The position numbers and the translations under genes were made by a program. 7,547 nt of DNA from UBA9926 sp964524295 (GTDB lineage Bacteria; Pseudomonadota; Gammaproteobacteria; Pseudomonadales; Azotimanducaceae), in NCBI GenBank assembly GCA_964524295.1, contig CAZGCW010000188.1, forward strand, positions 1 to 7,547. The letters are read 5' to 3'. Below, piece by piece: positions 1 through 6,420 of this stretch. The number at the start of each line of letters is the position of its first letter. The first letter of the stretch is position 1. The notes below the pieces were generated by a model. That model saw only the letters and a list, made by a program, of their open reading frames with translations. It made no database searches and was not told where the DNA came from.

Positions 1-2
1 AT

Positions 3-1577
3 CTGCTGGTTCAAGTCGGTGGGGAGGAAAATGCCAAGCGCGTACTGGAAGCGAGTCTTCATCGAAAAGGCTTGTTACTAAAAATCACCTCCCAGATCCA
101 ACAGGTTAGCAGGATGACTCAGGATCCTGAATTAGCTGAACTGACGATCAAGCTGAGGCAAGCCAGAGAGTCTCTGGCATTGCTTACGTTATCGGGCCCC
201 ACCACAGATACAGCCGGGCAACATATCCAGATGCTGCACAAGCTCGAGCAACAGGTGAACGAGTTGCAAGGTGCATTGGGTAGGGCCAGTGTTCAATTCC
301 GGTCCACTATTTCTCCTTTGGATGTAGATAAGCTGCAGCAGGCGGTGACGGTTGATAAAGCTCTGGTTGATTTTCTTGCCTATAGGGCTCAAGGCGAGGC
401 CGGCTATGTGGCAGTGGTTTTGGTGAATAATGCGGGACGCTATCAGTATCACTTGATTGACTATCCGCAGGCGACTCAGATTGACGAACGGATTGTTGAT
501 TATCGCGATGTGATCCAGGATTTATCCATTGAGGATGAAGAACTGTTTGAGTATGGCCAGGAAGCCTATATTGCAGTTTGGAAGCCCGTCGATGCTGTGC
601 TTGAAGGCTTGGATTACGTTTATCTGGTGCCGGATGGCTTGTTGAATGTCCTGCCTTTCGCTGCGCTGGTGACCCTTGAAGAAGAGTATCTGGTACAGGT
701 AGTTGACTTGCATATACTGACTTCGGGACGAGATTTACTGCCCAGCGATATTGTCTTGTCCGACGGAAATTATCTGCTCTTTGCAGGGCCAGATTACGAT
801 AGCAGTGAATTGATCGGTGCAGAGCAGAAAAATGAGGTTGCGATCCGTTCGGATTTCACGAGTGTTACTTTGAGAGGGTCAGGATCGGGATTAAGAGGGT
901 TGAAATTCGTGCCTTTACCGGGAGCCGAAAAGGAAGGCGAGATTATAGAGACTAGAGCTGCGAGTCATAACATCGGGCTTGATAGTTTTACGCTCGCGAA
1001 AGCGCAGGAGCGTGTGATTAGTCAGCTCGACCAGGCTCCTTCAGTCTTGCATATTGCCAGTCATGGGTTCTTCCTCAAAGCCGATGAAAATCTGACTAAG
1101 CGGTTATTAAGGCAACAGAGAGGCTCAACAACCCAGATTCCTCCACCCGGTGATAACCCGCTGTTGCGCGCGGGTCTCGCTTTTGCGGGCATTAACGCAA
1201 ATGCGCCGTACCTGGGCCGTATTAATACTCAAAATGATGGTGTGCTCACCGCGCTTGAGGTTCTGGATTTGAAACTATTAGGTACCCAGTTAGTGGTTTT
1301 GTCTGCCTGTGAAACCGGCCTGGGTGAAATTCATGAGGGCGAAGGTATCTACGGCTTGCGTCGTGCTTTTCAGGAAGCCGGGGTTGCTGAGATCGTGAGT
1401 TCGCTTTGGGAGGTGAGCGATGCTGGAACCCAGGCACTCATGATCGGGTTTTATGACAGAGTGCTGGCCGGTATACCGCCGAGAGAGGCTTTACGGCAGG
1501 TGCAGCTTGAACTCATCGGTTCGAGTGAGTGGGGTTATCCCTATGTTTGGGCTGCCTTTACGATGGTCGGAAATTAA
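3..1577 (+). CDS. CHAT-domain (caspase-like) protein, 3' part, 5' end outside window
   Basis: The reading frame is open from the left edge, so this is the last 524 codons of a longer gene. The in-frame TTG at 72 has no Shine-Dalgarno site and is internal. The visible part starts with helical, Leu/Gln-rich sequence (about residues 20-105, coiled-coil-like), the usual linker between N-terminal TPRs and a CHAT domain; the TPRs themselves are not in view. The CHAT domain fills the rest. The likely catalytic dyad is His354 in HIASHGFF and Cys436 in LVVLSACETGLGE, counting from position 3. The NPLLRAGLAFAG and SSLWEVSD blocks are also typical of the family. CHAT proteins are caspase-like peptidases (clan CD), often activated by a partner protein. 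Substrate and cell location cannot be told because the N-terminus, where a signal peptide would lie, is missing. The TolC gene follows 87 bp downstream on the same strand. The domain call is firm; the role is unknown. Confidence 0.93.
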   Translation: MLVQVGGEENAKRVLEASLHRKGLLLKITSQIQQVSRMTQDPELAELTIKLRQARESLALLTLSGPTTDTAGQHIQMLHKLEQQVNELQGALGRASVQFRSTISPLDVDKLQQAVTVDKALVDFLAYRAQGEAGYVAVVLVNNAGRYQYHLIDYPQATQIDERIVDYRDVIQDLSIEDEELFEYGQEAYIAVWKPVDAVLEGLDYVYLVPDGLLNVLPFAALVTLEEEYLVQVVDLHILTSGRDLLPSDIVLSDGNYLLFAGPDYDSSELIGAEQKNEVAIRSDFTSVTLRGSGSGLRGLKFVPLPGAEKEGEIIETRAASHNIGLDSFTLAKAQERVISQLDQAPSVLHIASHGFFLKADENLTKRLLRQQRGSTTQIPPPGDNPLLRAGLAFAGINANAPYLGRINTQNDGVLTALEVLDLKLLGTQLVVLSACETGLGEIHEGEGIYGLRRAFQEAGVAEIVSSLWEVSDAGTQALMIGFYDRVLAGIPPREALRQVQLELIGSSEWGYPYVWAAFTMVGN

Positions 1578-1628
1578 CGTTTATTTGACTGTTAAGATTC
1601 ATTAAGCAGGTATAAAGATTGCGTAAAC

Positions 1629-1642
1629 TTGAGTATACTCAA
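1629..1642. promoter_or_regulatory. Perfect 14-bp palindrome, candidate operator upstream of the TolC gene
   Basis: TTGAGTATACTCAA is its own reverse complement and ends 22 bp before the TolC ATG, in the short gap after the CHAT gene. It contains TATACT (1634-1639), a good -10-like hexamer, but no fitting -35 box lies 16-18 bp upstream. TTGACT (1585-1590) and TATAAA (1611-1616) are present with a long 20-bp spacer. A dimeric repressor site is one reading; a small RNA hairpin in the leader is another, though a palindrome without a loop folds poorly. The symmetry is seen directly; the regulatory role is inference. Confidence 0.4.
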
Positions 1643-1653
1643 TCTAGATATCT

Positions 1654-1657
1654 GGAG
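1654..1657 (+). promoter_or_regulatory. Ribosome binding site of the TolC gene
   Basis: GGAG lies 7 nt before ATG 1665. It selects that ATG over the upstream in-frame TTG at 1629, which lies in the palindrome and lacks a Shine-Dalgarno sequence. Starting at 1665 also places a clean signal peptide at the N-terminus. Confidence 0.75.
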
Positions 1658-1664
1658 AATTTTT

Positions 1665-2945
1665 ATGCCCATGATAAAATTTTTACTTCTTTATCTGCTT
1701 ATTGTCAGTCATTCAGCGTTGGCGCAATCGCTGACTGAAGTGATCGAATTGACATTGAAATCCAACCCGGCCATTCAATCCAGTAGCCAGACAGTTAAAG
1801 CTGCTGCAGCCATGAAGCGTCAGGCTATAGCAGGATACTTGCCTGTTATTGACCTCACCATGGCTAGCGGAACGGAGTCTTCCAATAACACCACTACGAG
1901 AACCATGGGGGCGATGGATGACCGTCTCACGCGAACTGAGCGGCGCATTAGCATTACGCAGTTGCTTTACGATGGTTCGTCTACTTCGAATTTAGTCAAG
2001 CAACAGGTATCGGTATTAGAGGCGACTGAAGCCAGGCTGGCAAGACATCGTGAAAGTACCAGCCTGCTGGCGGTTCAGGCCTATGTTGAATTAGTTCGAC
2101 TCGATAGAATTGTTGAATTAGCACAGGATAATTTGCTGTTTCACATCGATACTTTGAACAAAATCAACACTCGATTCGAGACCGGCGTGGGTACTAAAGT
2201 GGATGTCGTTCAGGCCCGGGGACGTAAAGCGCAGTCTGAGTCGAACCTTCACCTGAGTAAAAATAATGCCATGAACGCCAGGGCTCGGTTCTTCAACGTT
2301 GTCGGAGAAAATGCTCAGGATCTGGCGATGCCCGAAGAAGCCATTGAATTGCCGTCTACACTCCAAGAAGCAATACAACTTGCTTATGGTAGTAACCAGA
2401 ACATTCTGGCCGCAGAAGCAGATGTGGCTGCAGCCAAAGCCGCTAACGAACGCACCCAGGCAAGCTTCAAACCGCGTTTAAATCTAAAGTTAGGCGCCAC
2501 CCGAAATGATAATATCGATGGTGTGATGGGCGCCAATGATGATGAAACAGCCGTCGTTGAAATGAGCTATAACCTGTATCGGGGAGGCGCGGATAGGGCC
2601 AAGAAAAATGAGGCCCAGGCGAGAGAGTTTGCTTCCAGGGAAACGTTGCGCTCGGTTAAGAATCAAGTGGTAGAGGAGGTCACCGTCTATTGGAATGATA
2701 AAGAAGATATCCAGGGCCGGTTAACCTTTTTGAAAACCCATGTTGATGCGACGGAAGAAGTACTGGAAGTGTACAAAGAACAGCTAACGCTGGGTAAGCG
2801 CTCTTTACTTGATGTGTTAGATGTTCAGAACGAATTGCTGCGGGCGCAAGCCAGTTTTTTGTCAGGAGAGACAAATTTACGATTGGCCCAATATCGGCTA
2901 CTGACCTCGACCTCCTCATTATTATCACACTTCGGTCTAGAATAA
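1665..2945 (+). CDS. TolC-family outer-membrane channel (AggA/LapE-like)
   Basis: The 426-residue product is an outer-membrane efflux protein. Such proteins trimerise into a beta-barrel plus a periplasmic alpha-helical tunnel that receives cargo from an ABC (type I secretion) or RND pump. Residues 1-21 are a signal peptide: Lys5, a Leu-rich core, and cleavage after ALAQ. Two homologous OEP halves follow, each opening with the same kind of helix (SLTEVIEL near residue 22, TLQEAIQL near 231), the internal duplication typical of TolC. QLLYDG (residues 99-104) and YNLYRGGADRAKK (from about 302) match the strand-to-helix turns of the type I secretion subgroup, of which adhesin exporters such as LapE/AggA are members. 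No adaptor or ABC transporter is adjacent. The RND gene at the right edge is 3.5 kb away on the other strand, so pairing with it is not implied. Family is firm; adhesin export is inference from motif style. Confidence 0.93.
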   Translation: MPMIKFLLLYLLIVSHSALAQSLTEVIELTLKSNPAIQSSSQTVKAAAAMKRQAIAGYLPVIDLTMASGTESSNNTTTRTMGAMDDRLTRTERRISITQLLYDGSSTSNLVKQQVSVLEATEARLARHRESTSLLAVQAYVELVRLDRIVELAQDNLLFHIDTLNKINTRFETGVGTKVDVVQARGRKAQSESNLHLSKNNAMNARARFFNVVGENAQDLAMPEEAIELPSTLQEAIQLAYGSNQNILAAEADVAAAKAANERTQASFKPRLNLKLGATRNDNIDGVMGANDDETAVVEMSYNLYRGGADRAKKNEAQAREFASRETLRSVKNQVVEEVTVYWNDKEDIQGRLTFLKTHVDATEEVLEVYKEQLTLGKRSLLDVLDVQNELLRAQASFLSGETNLRLAQYRLLTSTSSLLSHFGLE

Positions 2946-3178
2946 CCTTTATCGTCGGTGTTTAACTGGTCTGCCTCCAAATGGGCTTTTACGAGCAGTG
3001 CGGCGCTTTCATGCATAGTACTTCTGCAGCTAATAGCACTCAATTCTGCATCATACTTACTCTTATAAATTCACTGGCCTTGATGACAAGAAATGGGAAG
3101 ATCTCATCAATGTCGATCAGTTGCTGATATTGAACAGGCATGCTTGAATCAAACGCACACATCGGATAAAAACGCGTG
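2946..3178. other. 233-bp intergenic stretch without a convincing gene
   Basis: No clear terminator, RNA gene or promoter can be supported. Two short plus-strand open stretches exist. One runs from GTG 2958 to the stop at 3066-3068 (36 codons, with a hydrophobic core). The other lies in another frame, 3037-3147, has no ATG or GTG, and reads like soluble protein (LDDKKWEDLINVDQ). Neither has a Shine-Dalgarno site. They could be remnants of a decayed gene or chance. Confidence 0.4.
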
Positions 3179-4279
3179 ATGATTGGAATTGGTATAGATT
3201 TTGGTACTTCAAATTCAACGGCAGCTTGCTTTGATGGAGAAGAAATTCGATTTGTTGAATTGGAAGAGTTAGCCGAGGTCATGCCGACTGCATTACACCT
3301 GGATCAGGCCCTGGTCACCAAGACAGGCCTTGCTGCTGTCGCACAGTATATAGACGAAAACCAGGGTAGAATCGTTGAGTTTACACCTGAGGTTATTGCT
3401 AAGTCTCAATTAGTGACTGAGGGGAAAAACCCTAACGATCCTTCTGGTCAAGCTGAGATTAGATCCGAGACCATTTATGGTGCGGCTGTGATTGATAGAG
3501 GTTTACCCGGGCGGTTATTCCGCGGAATCAAGCGACTTTTAGGTAACCCGGATATAAAACGTCTCATGGTTTTTGACCAGCCTTTCAGATTGGTCGCACT
3601 GATTACACCTATCTTTTTACACATCCGCAAGAAGATGGAAAAGATGTCGATCTCAGACGCGCATAAAGTCGTTGTTGGTCGGCCAGTTCTATTTGAAGGG
3701 GCACGCACCGGTGCCAATCAACTGGCGTTATCAAGACTTGCTGAAGCGGCTGAATATGCAGGATTGGGTCGTGTGCAGTTTTATCCGGAACCACTGGCGG
3801 CGACCATCAGCTATCTAGCAGTCGAAGATCGTTTAAGACAAGCAGGTGAGGCAGGCCAATCCATAGCAGATAAGCGAGGCCGAGCCCTGACTTTTGATTT
3901 TGGTGGCGGTACATTAGATATGAGTATTGTTCGCTATTGGGGCCGGCACTTTGAAGTGTTGGCGACTGCGGGAATCGGGTTGGGTGGAGATCACCTAGAT
4001 CAGTTGATTTTCAGGGAGTTGCTTTTTCCATTACTAGGTAAGGGAGAGCGCTGGTCCAGAAGGGTTGATGGTAATGATATTGAAACTGATTTTCCTTTCG
4101 AGGAATTTGAAGGACCGTTGTTGAATTGGGCAGTGACTTATACACCTAATCATAATCATTACCGGGCAAAAATAAACGATTGCATAGACTGTGGCCTTTG
4201 TACATTTGTCTGCCCTTCAAAAATTGAATTGGGTAAAAACATTGAGGAAGGCAAACTCTTAATTGCAAAAGAAGGGTAA
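3179..4279 (+). CDS. Hsp70-family (YegD-like) ATPase, N-terminal part, chimeric 3' end
   Basis: An ATP-binding Hsp70/actin-fold protein of the YegD type, a short, cytosolic, DnaK-related group whose clients are mostly unknown. The phosphate-1 motif is at the very N-terminus (IGIDFGTSNS, residues 4-13). The GRPVLFEG block lies mid-domain, and phosphate-2 is TFDFGGGTLD with Asp240. The start is ATG 3179; GTG 3176 directly before it is in frame and possible. The Shine-Dalgarno site is weak. Hsp70-like sequence is clear to WAVTYT (about 4140) and plausible to about 4189. Beyond that the frame turns into a cysteine motif, CIDCGLCTFVCP (Cys335, 338, 341, 345), and a basic tail ending at 4279. That tail does not belong to Hsp70. 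The missing C-terminal part of the ATPase domain resumes after the N gap at 4328. The true gene is therefore 3179-4735, about 480 residues, with its middle mis-assembled. Confidence 0.88.
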   Translation: MIGIGIDFGTSNSTAACFDGEEIRFVELEELAEVMPTALHLDQALVTKTGLAAVAQYIDENQGRIVEFTPEVIAKSQLVTEGKNPNDPSGQAEIRSETIYGAAVIDRGLPGRLFRGIKRLLGNPDIKRLMVFDQPFRLVALITPIFLHIRKKMEKMSISDAHKVVVGRPVLFEGARTGANQLALSRLAEAAEYAGLGRVQFYPEPLAATISYLAVEDRLRQAGEAGQSIADKRGRALTFDFGGGTLDMSIVRYWGRHFEVLATAGIGLGGDHLDQLIFRELLFPLLGKGERWSRRVDGNDIETDFPFEEFEGPLLNWAVTYTPNHNHYRAKINDCIDCGLCTFVCPSKIELGKNIEEGKLLIAKEG

Positions 4280-4317
4280 TCTACAAAAATGTTTTATCGC
4301 AGAATAGAAAATTTACT
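4190..4317 (+). other. Probable foreign contig end: tail of an NqrA/RnfC-like Fe-S protein plus start of the next gene
   Basis: This stretch encodes CxxCxxCxxxCP (first Cys just upstream at 4181, last at 4211), the classic [4Fe-4S] ligand spacing. A tail ending AKEG then stops at 4277-4279. The sequence around FVCPSK and the EG ending recall the C-terminus of NqrA, the Na+-translocating NADH:quinone reductase subunit; RnfC is the alternative. An ATG at 4289, 9 nt after the stop, opens a second frame (MFYRRIENL) cut by the Ns, consistent with tightly packed nqr/rnf genes. By hand count 4201-4317 is about 31% GC, against about 40% in the 50-60 bases counted on either side. The left border is uncertain (between about 4140 and 4190). 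Confidence 0.6.
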
Positions 4318-4327
4318 NNNNNNNNNN
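4318..4327. other. Assembly gap of ten Ns
   Basis: Exactly ten undetermined bases, a placeholder length used by scaffolding software, so the true distance is unknown. The gap sits inside the Hsp70 gene, between the foreign-looking segment and the Hsp70 C-terminal part. Confidence 0.98.
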
Positions 4328-4735
4328 GTTCGACTAGATGAACTGATTACCCATAACTATAGCTATATCGTTTTCCAGGCAATTAAAAAAGCGAAAGCAC
4401 AACTATCTGAATTTGAGCAAACTTATTTGGATATTGCAGAATTAGATATCAGTCTGTTATTCACCAGAGAACGGTTTGAGTTTTTGCTTTCGAATCAGCT
4501 CATTCGTATAGAGCAACTGATAGAAACCATCATGGGCGAAGCTCAGCTCGACTACGCCGATATAGATGTAGTCATTCGAACCGGTGGGTCTAGCCAGATA
4601 GCCTCGGTCAAGAGGCTGCTGGAAAATCGATTCCCAGGGAAGGAGATTGAACATGATCCATTCAGGAGTGTTGCGGCAGGGCTAGCTGTGGCGAGTTATT
4701 ATAGTTATGACTATGTAGACAAAGACGTTCAGTGA
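4328..4735 (+). CDS. Hsp70-family (YegD-like) ATPase, C-terminal part after the gap
   Basis: The 135 codons from VRLDELITHNYSY onward, ending at TGA 4733-4735, complete the Hsp70 begun at 3179. VFQAIKKAKAQLS matches the helix of Hsp70 ATPase domains that bears the conserved KxxLS (adenosine-contacting) segment. The adenosine motif is RTGGSSQIASVKRLL (4577-4621), and DPFRSVAAGLAVAS is the closing helix of the nucleotide-binding domain. There is no substrate-binding domain after it, as in YegD. The frame can be extended back through the Ns to ATG 4289, but that ATG belongs to the foreign segment, so no start codon is assigned. By comparison with Hsp70 relatives I infer that only a short stretch, perhaps under ten residues, is truly missing between the two halves. 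Confidence 0.9.
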   Translation, partial: VRLDELITHNYSYIVFQAIKKAKAQLSEFEQTYLDIAELDISLLFTRERFEFLLSNQLIRIEQLIETIMGEAQLDYADIDVVIRTGGSSQIASVKRLLENRFPGKEIEHDPFRSVAAGLAVASYYSYDYVDKDVQ

Positions 4736-4873
4736 CTGGATTAATCTAACGTACATTCAGTTTTGCGCTACCTTCCCATGTAGCCAAGTTAGATGACATG
4801 GGTTGGTCAGATTAGGGTTTTTTGCGACAATGCAGCTCGCATTCGTTGTGATAGAAATTAAAAGGAGTCAGTC
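4736..4873. other. Intergenic region with interleaved inverted repeats and a T-run
   Basis: Two perfect 7-bp inverted repeats are interleaved: ATCTAAC (4744-4750) with GTTAGAT (4788-4794), and CCCATGT (4775-4781) with ACATGGG (4796-4802). A 5-bp stem GCTAC/GTAGC (4767-4771/4780-4784) competes with them. Six Ts (4818-4823) follow, but 15 nt after the last stem, so this is not a textbook intrinsic terminator. A transcript end for the Hsp70 gene somewhere here is plausible. Confidence 0.3.
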
Positions 4874-5452
4874 ATGCAGACAGATAATATTGCTCGGGAA
4901 ATGTTCCCTTTGATGGAACTATCGGAGATTCCAGATGATATCGCCTCACGGATTATGGAAGTTGAGCAAAAATCCGGTTTTGTGCCCAATATATTTGTTG
5001 TTCTGGCCAGGCGGCCTGACGAGTTTCGTGCTTTTTTTGCCTACCACGATGCGCTCATGGAAAACCGCTCTGGTAATCTTACCAAGGCTGAAAAGGAAAT
5101 GATTGTGGTGGCCACCTCGGCTCTCAATGATTGCCAGTATTGCGTCATTGCACATGGTGCAATTCTGCGAATTCGAGCTAAAAACCCATTGATAGCGGAC
5201 CAGATAGCGGTTAATTTCCGCAAAGCAGATCTGCCGGCTAAGCAGGTTGTCATGCTGACGCTGGCGTGCCAATTTGCCGAGTCTTCGGGTCAGGTCTCTG
5301 AGGGTGAAATTCAGGAAGCCCGGGATGCTGGCTGGACCGATGAGGATATTTGGGATATTGGCGCGATTACGGCTTTTTTTGCCATGAGCAATCGACTAGC
5401 CAACATGGCCAGCGTCAAGCCAAATCCAGAATTCTATAGCATGGCGCGATAG
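4874..5452 (+). CDS. AhpD-like / carboxymuconolactone decarboxylase-family peroxidase-related protein
   Basis: A 192-residue, all-helical cytosolic protein of the AhpD/CMD superfamily, closest in layout to the 'uncharacterized peroxidase-related enzyme' group. The redox motif is Cys87-Gln-Tyr-Cys90-x3-His94 (CQYCVIAHG). In AhpD the two cysteines and histidine reduce hydroperoxides or relay electrons, and all three are present. LTKAEKEMIVVATSALNDC before the motif and DEDIWDIGAITAFFAMSNRLAN after it are the conserved flanking helices. The start is firm: AAAGGAG (4861-4867) lies 6 nt before ATG 4874. The alpha/beta hydrolase gene begins 58 bp downstream on the same strand, so co-transcription is likely. 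The physiological reductant and substrate are unknown. Decarboxylation as in PcaC is less likely because the redox CxxC is intact. Confidence 0.92.
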   Translation: MQTDNIAREMFPLMELSEIPDDIASRIMEVEQKSGFVPNIFVVLARRPDEFRAFFAYHDALMENRSGNLTKAEKEMIVVATSALNDCQYCVIAHGAILRIRAKNPLIADQIAVNFRKADLPAKQVVMLTLACQFAESSGQVSEGEIQEARDAGWTDEDIWDIGAITAFFAMSNRLANMASVKPNPEFYSMAR

Positions 5453-5498
5453 CACCTTAGTCGCATTCGGGCTGGGCCCGGTCTTGAAATGTTTCCAT

Positions 5499-5503
5499 GG
5501 GAG
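5499..5503 (+). promoter_or_regulatory. Ribosome binding site deciding the hydrolase start
   Basis: GGGAG lies 7 nt before GTG 5511, a good fit. The in-frame TTG at 5484 has no purine-rich site in front of it, so the shorter GTG start is preferred. Confidence 0.5.
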
Positions 5504-5510
5504 TGGGCGT

Positions 5511-6416
5511 GTGGTAAGACATCATGAAATCAGCGGCTCCGATTGCCGTCTAAGGGTTCAGACCGTCGGATCAGAACAGGGCGAAGCGTTCGTTTTGTTA
5601 CATGGTATGAAGGATCACAGTGGTGGCTTGATGCATATCGCAGAAGCTTTTCCGGAGCACCACTTGATTATTCCTGATTTACGCGGACATGGCAGGAGCG
5701 ACCACCCGGGTTGTTACACACTGAGTTATTTCCTCTCAGATTTAATGCAGATCCTGGATTATTTTGATGTAAAGAAGTGTACTCTGTTGGGGCATAGCCT
5801 GGGTGGACATATTGCGTCCTGGTTTACGGCACTGTATCCCGATCTGGTAGAGAAACTGATTATTGTCGATGGTTTCGGTCCCCCTCGATCCAGGGAAGGC
5901 GATGACCTGCAGGTTTTTCTGCTTCGTCAGCGACAACAGGTGACTATGCTAAAATCGCTAAACGCGACGGGTCGGCGAATGTCCGGTTTTCAAGAAGCGC
6001 TCAAACGCTTCCAGCAGCACAATCCTAAACTGGAGGATAGCTATGCCCGTCGTATTGTAGAAGAGGGCATTCGCGAACTCGATAACGGAGAGGTGATCTG
6101 GCGATGGGATCCACGAGTCGATATGGTGTGGGGTACTTTCTCCCATACTGACAGTGAAGGTTTGTACCGGGAGATAGCCTGTCCGACAATGGTGATTACC
6201 GGGTCTGAAGGTCTGGCCTACTGGCGCTTTAAAAATAATCGATTGAAGGATGAGCAGACCTGGTATCAATCAGAGATTAGTCGGCGAGTCGATTTGTTTA
6301 AAGACGCAGTGCATTTGGAAATTGAAGGCGCGGGTCATATGGTCCAATTTGATAAGCCAGGCGAATTGATAACGGCGGTGAGTTGCTTCCTGTCGCCATC
6401 CAGTAGGTCTAACTGA
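5511..6416 (+). CDS. Alpha/beta-fold hydrolase
   Basis: The 301-residue product (310 if TTG 5484 is used) is a cytosolic alpha/beta hydrolase of the esterase/lactonase/epoxide-hydrolase-like group, with no signal peptide. In order: oxyanion-hole LLHGM (His31-Gly32), PDLRGHGRSD, nucleophile elbow GHSLGG with Ser96, a helical cap region (about residues 125-205), and catalytic His276 in EGAGHMVQFDKP. The acid is not obvious: the usual Gly-x-Asp after strand 7 reads ITGSEG, so Glu233 may replace Asp. The serine nucleophile argues against a dehalogenase. It follows the AhpD-like gene by 58 bp, probably in one transcript. Such CMD-type/hydrolase pairs recall PcaC-PcaD, but no aromatic-degradation genes are nearby and the substrate cannot be predicted. 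Its stop codon overlaps the end of the opposing RND gene. Confidence 0.9.
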   Translation: MVRHHEISGSDCRLRVQTVGSEQGEAFVLLHGMKDHSGGLMHIAEAFPEHHLIIPDLRGHGRSDHPGCYTLSYFLSDLMQILDYFDVKKCTLLGHSLGGHIASWFTALYPDLVEKLIIVDGFGPPRSREGDDLQVFLLRQRQQVTMLKSLNATGRRMSGFQEALKRFQQHNPKLEDSYARRIVEEGIRELDNGEVIWRWDPRVDMVWGTFSHTDSEGLYREIACPTMVITGSEGLAYWRFKNNRLKDEQTWYQSEISRRVDLFKDAVHLEIEGAGHMVQFDKPGELITAVSCFLSPSSRSN

Positions 6417-6420
6417 GACC
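6406..6420. repeat. Short inverted repeat spanning both convergent stop codons
   Basis: GGTCT (6406-6410), loop AACTG, AGACC (6416-6420) form a perfect 5-bp hairpin on either strand. A competing 6-bp stem ACTGAG/CTCAGT (6412-6417/6427-6432) overlaps it. There is no T-run on either side, so a terminator role is only a possibility. Confidence 0.25.

Noticed and set aside
72..74. TTG at 72 as the start of the CHAT gene
   Set aside because: The frame is open upstream to the window edge, there is no ribosome binding site, and the upstream codons continue the same helical protein.
1..1577. TPR-CHAT protease of a type III-E CRISPR (Craspase) or gasdermin defence system
   Set aside because: No CRISPR array, Cas7-11-like gene or gasdermin gene is in the window. 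A CHAT domain alone does not support this.
1585..1616. Sigma-70 promoter TTGACT-TATAAA for the TolC gene
   Set aside because: The spacer is 20 bp. That is long for a standard promoter, and the MerR-type sites that tolerate it carry their palindrome inside the spacer, whereas here it lies downstream. It is mentioned under the palindrome but not called.
3040..3282. Minus-strand open frame covering the Hsp70 start
   Set aside because: Its first third is the antisense of the Hsp70 phosphate-1 region, it has no ribosome binding site, and the remainder is unrecognisable.
3179..4279. A genuine novel Hsp70-ferredoxin fusion protein
   Set aside because: The missing Hsp70 C-terminal part follows straight after a 10-N gap, the tail is AT-rich, and a second gene start sits behind its stop. 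An assembly chimera explains all of this more simply.
4289..4735. A separate 148-residue gene starting at ATG 4289 and reading through the Ns
   Set aside because: The frame crosses ten undetermined bases of arbitrary length. The residues before and after the gap belong to different proteins, and the part after it is the Hsp70 C-terminus.
4775..4823. Rho-independent terminator after Hsp70
   Set aside because: The 7-bp stem has a 14-nt loop and the T-run starts 15 nt after it, which does not fit the canonical layout.
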